The notes under the pieces: model-generated
Databases searched by the model: none
Told to the model about the DNA's origin: nothing
Seen by the model: the letters and a program-made list of their open reading frames with translations, nothing else
Shown here: piece by piece, positions 52,901 to 62,500 of the stretch
How positions within the stretch are numbered: position 1 is the first letter of the stretch
Layout of the letters: the number at the start of each line of letters is the position of its first letter
NCBI GenBank assembly: GCA_013397115.1
Contig: VWZW01006249.1
Location: forward strand, 62,001 to 126,000
DNA from: Edolisoma coerulescens
Taxonomy: Eukaryota > Chordata > Aves > Passeriformes > Campephagidae
Reading direction: 5' to 3'
Length of the DNA: 64,000 bases
Made by a program: the position numbers and the translations under genes

Positions 52901-53356
52901 AGTTAGTAAAAACATGATTGTTAATGGGGAAAGCTTTTGACAGGCAAAGGTAAAGCCAGGCGAACATCTTTCTTTGGCCTTCCCACCCCCCTCGAGCGCG
53001 GCTGGCCCCGCAGCTCTTACCGCCCGCAGCGCCTCATCCAGCCGCCGCTCCCGCTCCANGACGCCTGCGGGCGACAAGGGAGAAGCGGTGGCGCAGGAGA
53101 GCCGCGGGGACCCTCCCCCGCTCCTCATACCGACCCCGATCCCGCTCCACTCACGGTCCCGCTCCCTCATGCTGCCTCCGACCCCGCTCCCCCCGCAATC
53201 TCGCTCCCCTCACGGTCCCGGCTCCCCATGCCGCCCCCAGCTCCCCTCACGGTTCCGCTCGCCTCACGGTCCCGCTCTCCATGCCGCCCCCAGTCCCGCT
53301 CCCCTCACGGTCCCGCTCTCCATGCCGCCCCCANCACGGTGCCCCCCCCATACCAT
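46870..53356 (-). CDS. MNS1: MNS1, meiosis-specific nuclear structural protein 1 (5' coding end unresolved)
   Basis: Coding exons in transcription order are 53058-53021 (partial), 52811-52684, 52213-52111, 51299-51070, 50345-50129, 50049-49942, 49090-48833, 47911-47786 and 46968-46870. All junctions are GT-AG, in frame and free of stops. They give about 435 residues of a family that is usually near 495. The protein is an almost continuous charged coiled coil (Trichohyalin-plectin homology type). Blocks nearly identical to human MNS1 as I remember it include AAYMNKERAAQIAEK-like SAYMNKERAAQIAEK, EEQEKKKQEAYEEFL, KLMIDEIVKKIYEED, EEMEEENRKIMEFANMQ, FAEDDRIEQLNAQKRRMKQL and EEERQKLLKEHAWKLLGYLP. 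MNS1 is a luminal protein of axonemal doublet microtubules and works with CFAP53 and outer-arm docking proteins. Loss causes laterality defects and male infertility in mammals. About 55-60 N-terminal residues are not readable because of the N at 53059 and the GC-rich repeat beyond it. An ATG at 53356-53354 followed directly by GTATGG could be an exon 1 that codes only the initiator Met. Confidence 0.95.
47786..47911 (-). CDS. MNS1: MNS1 penultimate coding exon (42 codons)
   Basis: Acceptor TTATTGTAG|GAGCGT, donor CCTCGA|GTAAGT. Encodes RAIVEEERQKLLKEHAWK and LLGYLPR, the highly conserved C-terminal helix. Confidence 0.96.
48833..49090 (-). CDS. MNS1: MNS1 coding exon (86 codons, largest)
   Basis: Acceptor CTTTATAG|GCAGAA, donor GAAAAA|GTAAGA. 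It contains RFAEDDRIEQLNAQKRRM and the EHKMAVEKILEDRRKQ block. Codon usage in the middle is unusually GC-rich and CpG-bearing (about 48850-48975) compared with the neighbouring exons. Confidence 0.96.
49942..50049 (-). CDS. MNS1: MNS1 coding exon (36 codons)
   Basis: Acceptor TGTAATAG|GTTGCC, donor GAGATG|GTAAGT. Encodes KEQEQIRQDLYLEKQEEM, corresponding to the REDLEQVRQELYQEEQ region of human. It is separated from the preceding exon by an intron of only 79 bases. Confidence 0.94.
50129..50345 (-). CDS. MNS1: MNS1 coding exon (217 nt)
   Basis: Acceptor TTCTACAG|GGAAAA, donor AACATG|GTATCA. The first base completes the split Met codon. Encodes the hallmark WRKRKQEEMEEENRKIME and FANMQRQREDD. 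Confidence 0.96.
51070..51299 (-). CDS. MNS1: MNS1 coding exon (230 nt)
   Basis: Acceptor TCCCCCTAG|AAATGG, donor CCAAAT|GTTAGT, phase 2. Encodes EEQEKKKQEAYEEFLREK and LMIDEIVKKIYEEDQ, almost unchanged from mammals. The donor GTTAGT is unusual but the phase and homology demand it. Confidence 0.95.
52111..52213 (-). CDS. MNS1: MNS1 coding exon (103 nt)
   Basis: Acceptor CCCTCCAG|TCTTGA, donor AAAATG|GTAATT. Encodes LELRELERKLKSAYMNKE and RAAQIAEKKAM, matching human IELRELEKKLKAAYMNKERAAQ. Confidence 0.95.
52684..52811 (-). CDS. MNS1: MNS1 coding exon (128 nt)
   Basis: Acceptor CTGATCAG|GCAGAA, donor AACAG|GTAATT, phase 2. Encodes AEENRQRRALQLEREQKL then the conserved RNEKIRQQVRAN motif. Confidence 0.95.
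53021..53058 (-). CDS. MNS1: MNS1 5'-most readable coding exon (partial, runs into N)
   Basis: Donor GCGGGCG|GTAAGA joins in phase 0 to AEENRQ. The readable part is ERERRLDEALRA, which aligns with the FELDMEEAIQK part of human MNS1. The N at 53059 interrupts the exon. Beyond it the bases GACGC precede a possible acceptor (GCCCGCAG), so either the N is one ambiguous base in a short exon, or it stands for a gap that swallowed most of the N-terminal exon. Confidence 0.8.
53059..53059. other. Ambiguous base or collapsed gap (N) inside MNS1 coding exon
   Basis: A single N lies at the point where the MNS1 reading frame stops matching the family. About 55-60 expected residues upstream are not found in the window, which favours a collapsed gap over one unread base. 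Confidence 0.7.
53150..53333 (-). repeat. GC-rich degenerate minisatellite, about 41-bp unit
   Basis: Read on the - strand, imperfect units contain GGCATGGAGAGCGGGACC followed by GTGAGGGGAGCGGGACTGGG (joined). Two adjacent copies (about 53250-53333) are nearly identical, and two to three more diverged copies extend to about 53150. Each copy carries an ATG and a GTGAG splice-donor-like word. The array is bounded by the N at 53334 and probably explains the failed assembly. Confidence 0.75.
53334..53334. other. Ambiguous base or collapsed gap (N) at edge of GC-rich repeat
   Basis: The second N lies between the minisatellite and the putative MNS1 exon 1. The true length of the repeat array is therefore unknown. 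Confidence 0.7.
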
Positions 53357-53366
53357 CCTGCCGGCC

Positions 53367-53380
53367 GTTGCCGTGGCAAC
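53367..53380. promoter_or_regulatory. X-box (RFX-binding site) at MNS1 promoter
   Basis: GTTGCCGTGGCAAC is a 6+2+6 palindrome that differs from the optimal RFX palindrome GTTGCCATGGCAAC at one spacer base. RFX factors (RFX2 and RFX3 in particular) activate ciliary genes through such sites close to the start site. MNS1 is a motile-cilium and flagellum gene, so the site and gene function agree. Confidence 0.9.
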
Positions 53381-53500
53381 GCCCGGCGCCGCCGGGCTCC
53401 AAGGCGGGATTTCACTTCCGGGGGAATCGCCCCGCTGATTGGCCGAGATGGCGACCCGGCCCTGACACGTGACCCCGGGGCAGGCGGGGCCAGGGCCGCG

Positions 53501-53508
53501 TGACGTCA
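53501..53508. promoter_or_regulatory. Perfect CRE (TGACGTCA) at MNS1 promoter
   Basis: This is a palindromic cAMP-response element about 120 bases beyond the X-box. In spermatids CREM acts through this motif, so CREM plus RFX input would fit testis expression. Binding is inferred from the motif only. Confidence 0.8.
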
Positions 53509-53519
53509 CGGCGAGGGGG

Positions 53520-56500
53520 CCTTTGAAAGTTGATATTTAAAAACATTTCTCGAATCGTGACTTTGAATTAATGCACTTGACTCACCTCTAAACACAAACT
53601 CCAGGTGGCAGCGTTTAATCAAGAATTTCTCTCCTTCATAGCTATGACGATGGATCCCCAACAGGTATGGGAGATACAGGCACAGGGCAGAACACAACAG
53701 CCAGAACATGAACATCACCAAAACAGATGATTCTACATGATCCTGGTAAGGTTACTTGGTGCAGAGTATGCTTTATTCAAGAAAACCCAGCCCTTAATAT
53801 TCCAGAGAGAGACCTTACACAGAGCACAACTGCTCCCTCCAGAGTTTTTCCGGATTGACTCTGCTCCAGGAAGGAAATCAACCTTGCAGCACCCAATTCC
53901 CTAAATTCAGCCCACCCACTTTCCTCACCTTTACGTTCCTTTCTACATAGTTAAGTAAAACTAAAGACATTTAAGCTTATTTAAAGCAGTATTTCAAATT
54001 CATTAATGTCACCTACTTTATAAAATTAATTTAAATTAATAAAGCTTAAGAACACCTCTGAGAATTAGGTAAAATGTCTGCTTGTTTCTACTGATGCAGT
54101 GCTAGATGTGTCTATATTTTTTTGGGATGAGAACACTTATTATTTTAAATCTTTTATAAATTTTCCCACGTTAGTGGAATTCTTTCTGAAGCTTTGGTTA
54201 TTCTCTGTCCTTTTAATGAGAAAAGTATTTTCCCACAATGCTTGGGGAAGGGAGGAATAAACTATAGGAGACCATGTCTTTAAAAGATACAAGCAGAGAG
54301 AGATGAGACAGAAAAAGATCATAAACTTTCCCTAATTCTTCTTTGCAAGTGGTGTTACCACTATACTTCTCTTAAAATAAAAAAAAATTAAAAATCAGTT
54401 TCTTGAACATAAGGCAAGGAAACAAATAAATGTCAACACCCCCACACCCCCCCGACGATTCCAAGGCAATGACTTAGAAAGAAGGAATCTTTTAACTATT
54501 CTGGCACAGCAGTGACTTTCAGTGCTCAAGGTTTGGAGGTGGCAGGGCTGGGGGGATAAAGATGCAAAAGGTACTTTTGCTGCCCCTTCTCCTCAGTAAA
54601 CAGATATGTGCCTCACTGGAAATAAATGGAATTTTCTTTCTTACCAAACAAAAGAACAAAATCAAGTCCGTGCCCTTCACTTCAGGAAATAAGAGCAAAT
54701 AACCTTGAGATATAAAATGTCATCTTTGCTCACATGACACCCTCATTTTGGAACAGCAACCCTCTAAAAGGAGAGGGCAAACATACCTTGAGTCAGTCTC
54801 CAGGACAGCAAGGCACTTAGACAGAAAAGTGGGAGTAAAAATGCTTGAACAAAATACATATCAGAGACCAATGAGTCAGTTCACAAAGTTATTTTTAAAA
54901 TTAAGAGGTGGCTTGTATTTGTATGTAAACTATTTGTTAGCAGTGTATCTTTCACAGAAGAGACAGACCACAGGACTAATATCCTGAAAGATTCCCAATG
55001 GGAAAATATTTTGAGGTTTCCAGTCCTTGGAGCCTCACTCTTCTTTTATTTCCTATACATTTCACATATGCTGAAGTGCGCTTAAAATACAAAGAAGAAA
55101 AAAAATGCAACCAGAGAATTCTTTTATCCTCAATACCTTATGGCAGTTTGTGCTCAGAAACTCTTACCTTTAATGCCCTGATTGTTTTCCCCAGCACAAG
55201 TAAAGCCACAGGGACAGCTCCGTAAACATACTGTGCCTGCAGATTTCCAAAAGAAGGCAAGTAACCCTTCAGCATATAGTCACCCCACGTAGAGAACAAG
55301 GAGGGGAAAATAACCCATAAACTCCACAGAAACACCCAATATGCCCCTGCCTTGTTCCTCCATCAAATGGAATACATAAGATATGGAAAACAATTGTTTC
55401 CCTCAATTTAGATGCAGCTGCTGGTTTCATCTCTTCTTGAGAGCACCCCGAGGAACTGCAGACTCCTGTCCTAAAACTTGGGCATCTTAATTTTTTTGTT
55501 CCCCCCCCTTATATCCAGCCAGAAAAGTTCCCCTTTTTCAGTCTGCAACCACTGCTGCTCTCTGGCCCCGGGGCACTGGCTGCATCTCCCTGTTGGCTCT
55601 CTGCACACCTGCACCTGGCCAAGCATTTCTGTGCCAGGCCCTCTTAGCACATCCCGTTCTCCTCATCAAGGTCGTCTCAGTCGGGTGCTCCTCCTCCACC
55701 CGAGAGGGAAGCACCTGTTTTTGCTGCTCCTCCTCCCAGCTGTGCGGTCACAGCAAGTGACCCCCCTCCCTGGAGGGGCCTCCCTCGTACCTTCTTATTT
55801 GGGAAGAAATGAAGCGCTGTGGTGAAAACAGACCTACCTTCTCCTCGTGTCAAAAGCAGAGCTCCTTGATGGCACTGATTAATTTCTCAGTTAAAGAGCT
55901 AAGAATTTCACACATGCAGAGCAGAGTTTGGTCCAGCAGAGTTGCTCTGCTCTTCTGAAGAAGAAGAATAAAAATGCCCTGTTTTAGCAACCAGCTGGGT
56001 CAGACTTCTTAGAAATCCAGTGTGTTTATATTTCAGTTTTCTTTCATTACATAGTTTACTAAGTTTTTAGGAAACCAGATAAATGAAGTATCTACCTTCC
56101 TATTTATGGAAAGGAATGAGTCCCTGCTGCATAATTGCTATCAAACTCTTGCTTCATACAGCATTTCTTCGTGTAGCAGCCTGGTTACAGCTACAGGTCA
56201 GTGACCTGATTCTCCTTCCTTTTTCCTAAGAGCATTAAACCCTCCTAGAGCCTGAAAAGCTTTAGGTAATCAGCAGCCAATTGTACAAATGTAGAGTTAA
56301 ACTCAGCAGTCCTATCTCAGGGTTAACACGGCATCTAAATAAATAAGGCAGTTCTTAGTATCAGCACCCACTGATGAACTCCTGACAGCAGAAGTGAAGA
56401 CTGCTGAGGAATGCTAATAGTAAAAATGATGAAATGGAGCACTAAAGGGAAAAAGTAAGTTCCCTTTATTTAGCAGTTTCAGTTGAAGGTGATGCAGGAA

Positions 56501-59500
56501 CACATGGCAGAAAAGGTCATTAAATGAAAACGGTGAAGCCATTTTGCAGGTTTACCTCTTTTCTAGGGCATTTTACCAGATGATCATAACATGAGACAGT
56601 GACAAATGCATTCCAGCTGAGATAAGATATGTGGGTCATGCTGACTTTGCAACATTATAAACCACTATTGGGGATAACACAGCTTCTCTGTGAGGTAATT
56701 TACCTTCTTGGATGAAAAGATAAATGCGAATTAACAGGGAAGAGTCTGAAACATCTGAGCTGTCCTATTGATCTACTAGGGACCCAGATAAGTCACAGAG
56801 AAACTAATGCTTGCTTTGCTTGAGATTAGTGATGGATGGGATAGCAGATTTAGCAGCTAAGGGGCTGTCACTGTCAACAAAGTCTTAGCACTAATTTTTT
56901 TTTTAAATTATCCTGCAGTAGTAGGGAAAACATGTCCCATAGCAGCAGTAGGCAGAAGCAATCTTTTACTCATGACATGATGGACAGTAAACAAAAATAT
57001 TACAAGGAACAAAAATACTCAGTGCTTCAAATGTGTTCAACAAAAATACACCTGTTTCTGATGTGACAAACGTGGGTTTAGTAAGTATTTAGTTGTAGAA
57101 CTCAGTTTTCTTTTCCTGTCAGTTTGGCACCAGTTTGCCAGCATTCAGTGATTTGAAAACAATTAGAGAGCCACGTCCACCATGCTTCTTTGAATTCAAC
57201 TAGCAAACACTGGGGAGCACGCAAGTGCTTTCTGCTGAGAATACCAGGCTTTCTGCTTCACCGCTAAGAATTCTTTTTAAACACCTGGTCTAGGTACAGC
57301 AGATATAGTTATTCTATAAAGAATGTTGTAAAACACTGCTATAATGACACTTCTGTTTTTTGCAGCAAGACCTCTATCCACTTACCTATCATAACCAATG
57401 AAAGAGAACAGAGATAGTAAGTTCAAGCAAAAGGACTGAGTCCTTACTTAGGAAAGTGAATGGAAATGATTTCTGGTAGAGAACCTGATTTTTTATGAGT
57501 ATGAAAGTTCTGTTTGTAAAAGGTTTTAAAAAAGTATATATTTACTGAGACTTTGACATGGGACCTCTGATACAAGTATTTGTCAAAAGTGCCCTTCAAG
57601 ATAACAAGCTTCGTTTGTAGCTTTTAGTTTGAAAGGAAAGATTAGATTTTTTCCTATTCTAGCCTGTCTTTGTCTTTTCTGTGTGGGGTGTAGAGGAGGC
57701 ATTTGAGTAACCAGCCTGCAAGCTCATCTGCCAAAGTGCCCAACTGAACGGGCAGAGGGAAAACTAAAACCAGGCATGGCCTCCACCCAGTGATCATCAT
57801 CCCCCCAGCTGATTTTGGCTGTCATTAAGCACTGACCAGATCACAGTTTCCTTTTCAGTATTTTGTATGCAATGCCATCAGAACATACACCTCTGGAAGG
57901 AAGATTTGTAATTTCCAAAGGTGAATGACATATTGAGAAATAAACTGTTAAGTACTAAGCTTTACTACTCTTCCTATAGCAGCACCCACAAAAAAGTATA
58001 CACCAAGCAAAAGGGTGAGATGGCATATGCTTCCTGGGGACTGCCTACTCCCTGGGAAGCACCAAGTCCAGGTGTTGGCATGTGCTCTAACTTGAGTGCA
58101 GATGTGAAAGCACCGAGAAACGTACTTAGAAGAAAGCAGAACCCCTTTCATTCCTGCAAGATACCACCCAACACAATTAATTTCAAAGAGTTCAGTTCAG
58201 CTTTTGTGAATAATTAAAAAGCTGAGGAGCTCAAAGGGGAGCTTAGCAAAGAACAGAATACTAAGAAAAAAGATGTCATTTGCAAAAAACAGAGTATTAA
58301 ACAAACTAATCCATAGCCACAACCTCAAGCCAACCAACGGAAAGGGCAACTGAAGGGCAGTAACCGAAAACAAACATCAGTCCCAGAAAGGGCTGAGAGC
58401 AAGGTGAAAGTCATTCTGCTGCCTGCATCCATCTCTTACACTGGCACTTCCTCCTGCTCAGCAACCTTGGCAGAGCCTCGTGATGAGCCCCAGGCTGGTG
58501 AAGGCTCTGCTTCCCTGCCCCACGCAGGGATATGTCTGGAGGAGTCCTGGGGCCGGTTTAGTAAAACCACTGATGTTTTATTCAAGAGCTTTTAGAGAGG
58601 ATAAGAGTACACAGTGGTTACTGATACATTTTGCTGCTGACAAAACTGCAATTTTGTGCTCCAACAAAAATTCCTCACAGCAGCAGTGAATGGGCTCTGC
58701 ATTGCTGTGGGACAGACAAAGCCCGCAGATCTCTGTCTGTGAAGTGTCCCTGCCACAGCATTACCCACAGGCTTTGCTATGCATCAGTCCCTGAGTCTGC
58801 TTCAAAAAGTGCTCCTGTAAGCCAAGCTCATTGGTAGTACCGAGATGATCACAGAGTTGGTACAGAGAAACCAGCTGATTTTGGCTTCAGAGTTCCTGCA
58901 GGAAAGCAGGGCCCTTCTCCATGTCTCCCCTGAGATGAGAGAAAAAGTTGTCTTGTTTCACTGAGAAAATTTGAGGTCATGATATAGAACTGTTAAAAGT
59001 AAGAAAGACAAGATTATAGAAGGATTTCCACCAGTAAGCAATATTTGCTTCCCCTTTGGTATCTTAAGACAAGTTGCTTCCTTGAAATCAGAAAACTGTT
59101 ACACACATGTACAGTAACGAGTAACTACAGAGTTCGGCTGCGTGCTTATGCCTTGCACAATAAGGAACCTAGTTTTGTCTCAAGTTATAGCTCTAGAATT
59201 TAGAAATCAAACCTAATCTAATTTGCTACAGCTGGACACCACCTGCAGAGTACTGTTTAAGTACTCTGAACATTACGTACTTATCTTTTAAATATTGATA
59301 ATGCCATTTTTCATTTATGTGACATGAAGTCCCACAGGGAATAATTATGCTAATAAACCTTAATGATTCTTGCAAATAAATGATCAAACAAAATTGCTAC
59401 TGTTGATTTATATTAATGGATGCCTTTAGGAGAAGATTTGTCAGGATGTGCTGCTTCATGAATCCCAATTCATCTTATTTAGCAGAAGAATGTACATAGT

Positions 59501-62500
59501 TTGTAAAACAGATTAAGTGTTTAAAATATAATGTGTTCATGCAGTTTCTGCAGTTCATAACACTCAAGCACTATTATCTTGCCTTATGGCAAATCTGCAT
59601 TAAAGGCTTCTTTGTATACAACCTTTGTCAGTCCTTTTTTCCCCTATGGCTAAAAAAGTCCTCCTTCAGAAGATCTCCAACTTAACCTTTCTGTCACTGA
59701 TGCAAGAATCAGTGATGACTATGCTGTGGTAACAGATAAACACCACTGTTGAACAGCTTTGCTTTTACGGTAATTAGTTCAGAAACATTCTTGGTGCTTT
59801 AATAAGGGCACACAACCTGAACCTGGGTAACCTACAGAATTTTACAGGATATGTTAAGATGAGCAGTTGCTACTTTTCCTCTACTGTCAGATATGCTGGA
59901 AATTCTCATTCCCAACCACCCATACTTTCGAAATTTTAACCAAGTTCATTTGGAAAACATTTTACATGGGCTTGCCTTTTAGACAGTATGTTTGAAAGCA
60001 ATACCAATGGACTTTTTGCTTTAGCTTATAAATAACCATTTCCTGACTCCATATCTATTCAGATGTATACTAGAGAGATACAACTGTAGTTCAAGAACCT
60101 CATTTTAGTATTTTCGGAGGAATTATCTCTACCCTCTCTCATCTCCATTACCTGTTTAGTATTTTCTTCCCATCCCACAGGTGTTTGTACTACAAAGTAT
60201 TCTTTTGGGCACTCCTAATTCCTCAATTTTCCCTTTTGTTGTGAAGCACTTTCCAGGCCTTCCTCACTTCATTTACATATGTGTACTATTACTCCTCTTC
60301 CTTCTCTGTCAGGGTTTGGAATGACATCTGTCATCGGTTTTCTCCAGGATCCAAGAGCTCTGATGAGACCTGATTTCTGCAGACAGAAGAAGCAAAAAGT
60401 GTGACCAACATAGTACCTATGTTAAATGAGATTTTTCATTGCCTCTCCAACACAGAAAGTTTTCTCCGAAAGTGTCTCATCTCTTCTTTGCAGGTTGTTT
60501 TAATGTGTGGTGGTCAGGTGAACCTCATTGCACATGAATTCTTGTTATTTATTTGAAATCCAGTCACTTCTTATTCTCACACCATCTGGCCAGACATGTC
60601 TGCTTTTATATACCGTAGACATTCTAATTTAAGTTACTTGATCCTTAACAGTTAGTTCATGCATTTTAGTTAAAATTTATTTACAATTAGATGATGAAAC
60701 ATTCACTTACACCTTTTTTATGCATGTAAACTGAGATTCCAAATGGATGTCACTATCAATTTGCTAGGAACACATACACATTCCTCAGTGCTTTTACAGT
60801 GGACTAATTCTGGTTTAATACTCATTCATTTTTATCCTGTGTCTTCTAAATAATTCATGTTTATTGATTACGACTTACAAGTACCACTGCACCAGGACTC
60901 TTCACTGGCAGCTGCATCAAACAAAATCGCTTTTACCTAGACTGCAAGATTCACTTTCTAAATATTTTCCTCTTTTAAAAACTGACTTGAAAGGAACATT
61001 CTTACCTGTTTGTTATGCAATGTGCTAGTTTCCTGAAGGACTATATGTTTTATTTTATTTCGGGGGAGAGGGGGGGCTTTCTTTCAGTATTTTGCTATTC
61101 AGTATTTGAAAAACTTACTCTCTTTGCCCTTCCAGGCAGCAAATACCCACCTTGCCTGCTCCCAGGGTGGCTTAGAAAGTCATGGCAAAGCATCCTGCTA
61201 CTCTGCACACAGCCTAGGATGGGAAAGGTGTCCAGCTAGGCCAGACCTAAGGTGTAGAAGGGAGTCCCCCTGCACAAATCCTTCTCTGGACACCTTGAGC
61301 TTGAGGACAGAAGGCCGAGTCCTTGTAGCAGCTTGTCCTCAACTGAAAGCAAGAAAACAACCAACCAATAATAATCAAATTATGCCTTCAAAGTGGGATG
61401 TGGAAATGTAGACTATAAAGTGAGATATATCCTAAATAATAGATAATACTAAACAGCCAGTAGTTTTGGATGTAGAAGATCTACCTTCCATGCCCTCAAC
61501 TGCATCAGATAGAGAATTTGTCCCATTTTCCTCAAGAAGCTGTGAAAAAAATTGAGATTATTTTCATCCCAAAATGTATGGAAACCCTTCCTAAAAGGTA
61601 ATTTTCTGACCAGTTCTAGTCAGTGATAAATGAATGTTAAGCTTATATTCATAGGCTCTACTAAGCTGCATTTTATTTTATCTAATATTTGTACAGTTTA
61701 AACTGATCTGAATAAAACCTGAAAAAAATCCTAGACATCTGCGGACATTTATTTTCTAAATAATATTGCTAAAAATGTATAATTCAGCAATATAACAGGC
61801 AGAGCTTACAAGCAAATGATATAATAATAACACTAAGCATAAGCTTAGTTATGTCATACTGTAAGGCAAAGCTCTGTAATGAACTCAAAGCGAAGCATGG
61901 CAGAAACATAACAAATAGACAAGAATAACAATACCAGTGCACAACAAATACCAAACCACACATTTTTGTGTCACGTCTACCTACAAGCAAAAGATGTTTA
62001 CTCTGAGTTCTTTTTATGCCCTGCAGATTTCATTTACGCAAAGTTTTGAACCCGTTCTAGTTGGTAATCTTCTAAGGGTAAGGAGATACAGTAATTAAGA
62101 TGCTTAAATGTAAAGCCATGAAATAACATGACATTCATGACATACACCCAAGCTTTTCGGTAGGTCTCTTTCAGGTATCTTTTTAATTGTTGATACCCTG
62201 GAAACAGTGACATTTTTTAAATAGGTCAAGTAAGTTTTAACCTTAATAAATTAGAGAATTAACGTATTTATAGCATTCCATAATGTCGTTCAGGTGGAGG
62301 AGCTGTCTCATATTCCTCTTCAGAACTGACAGAGGAAAAGAAGGGTCTCCCCAGGCAACATTTTTGGTGCATATTGCCCAGGGAGTGAAAGTCACAGTAC
62401 AAACACTGATTTAGCAAGGAACAGAAAGGGAAAATGAGCTTTGGCACCTATTTGCATGAGACTGTGTCCAGCCCTGGGAGAGCATCCTGGCCTGGGGAGA

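Larger units (their letters stand above)
52960..53520. promoter_or_regulatory. MNS1 CpG-island promoter
   Basis: GC- and CpG-dense DNA covers the MNS1 5' end and stops sharply at about 53520. The proximal part holds an X-box, an ETS-type ACTTCCGG (about 53414-53421), an inverted CCAAT box (ATTGG at 53438-53442), a CACGTG E-box (53466-53471) and a CRE. Motifs are closely packed within about 145 bases, and no TATA box is visible. Confidence 0.8.

Noticed and set aside
52937..53503. Long + strand frames (188 and 154 codons) across the MNS1 promoter
   Set aside because: They run through both N characters and the minisatellite and are antisense shadows of MNS1 exon and repeat sequence.
55478..55825. 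115-codon + frame rich in Leu, Ser and Pro
   Set aside because: It lies in a locally pyrimidine-rich, GC-richer patch. The residue composition follows base composition and no motif is visible.
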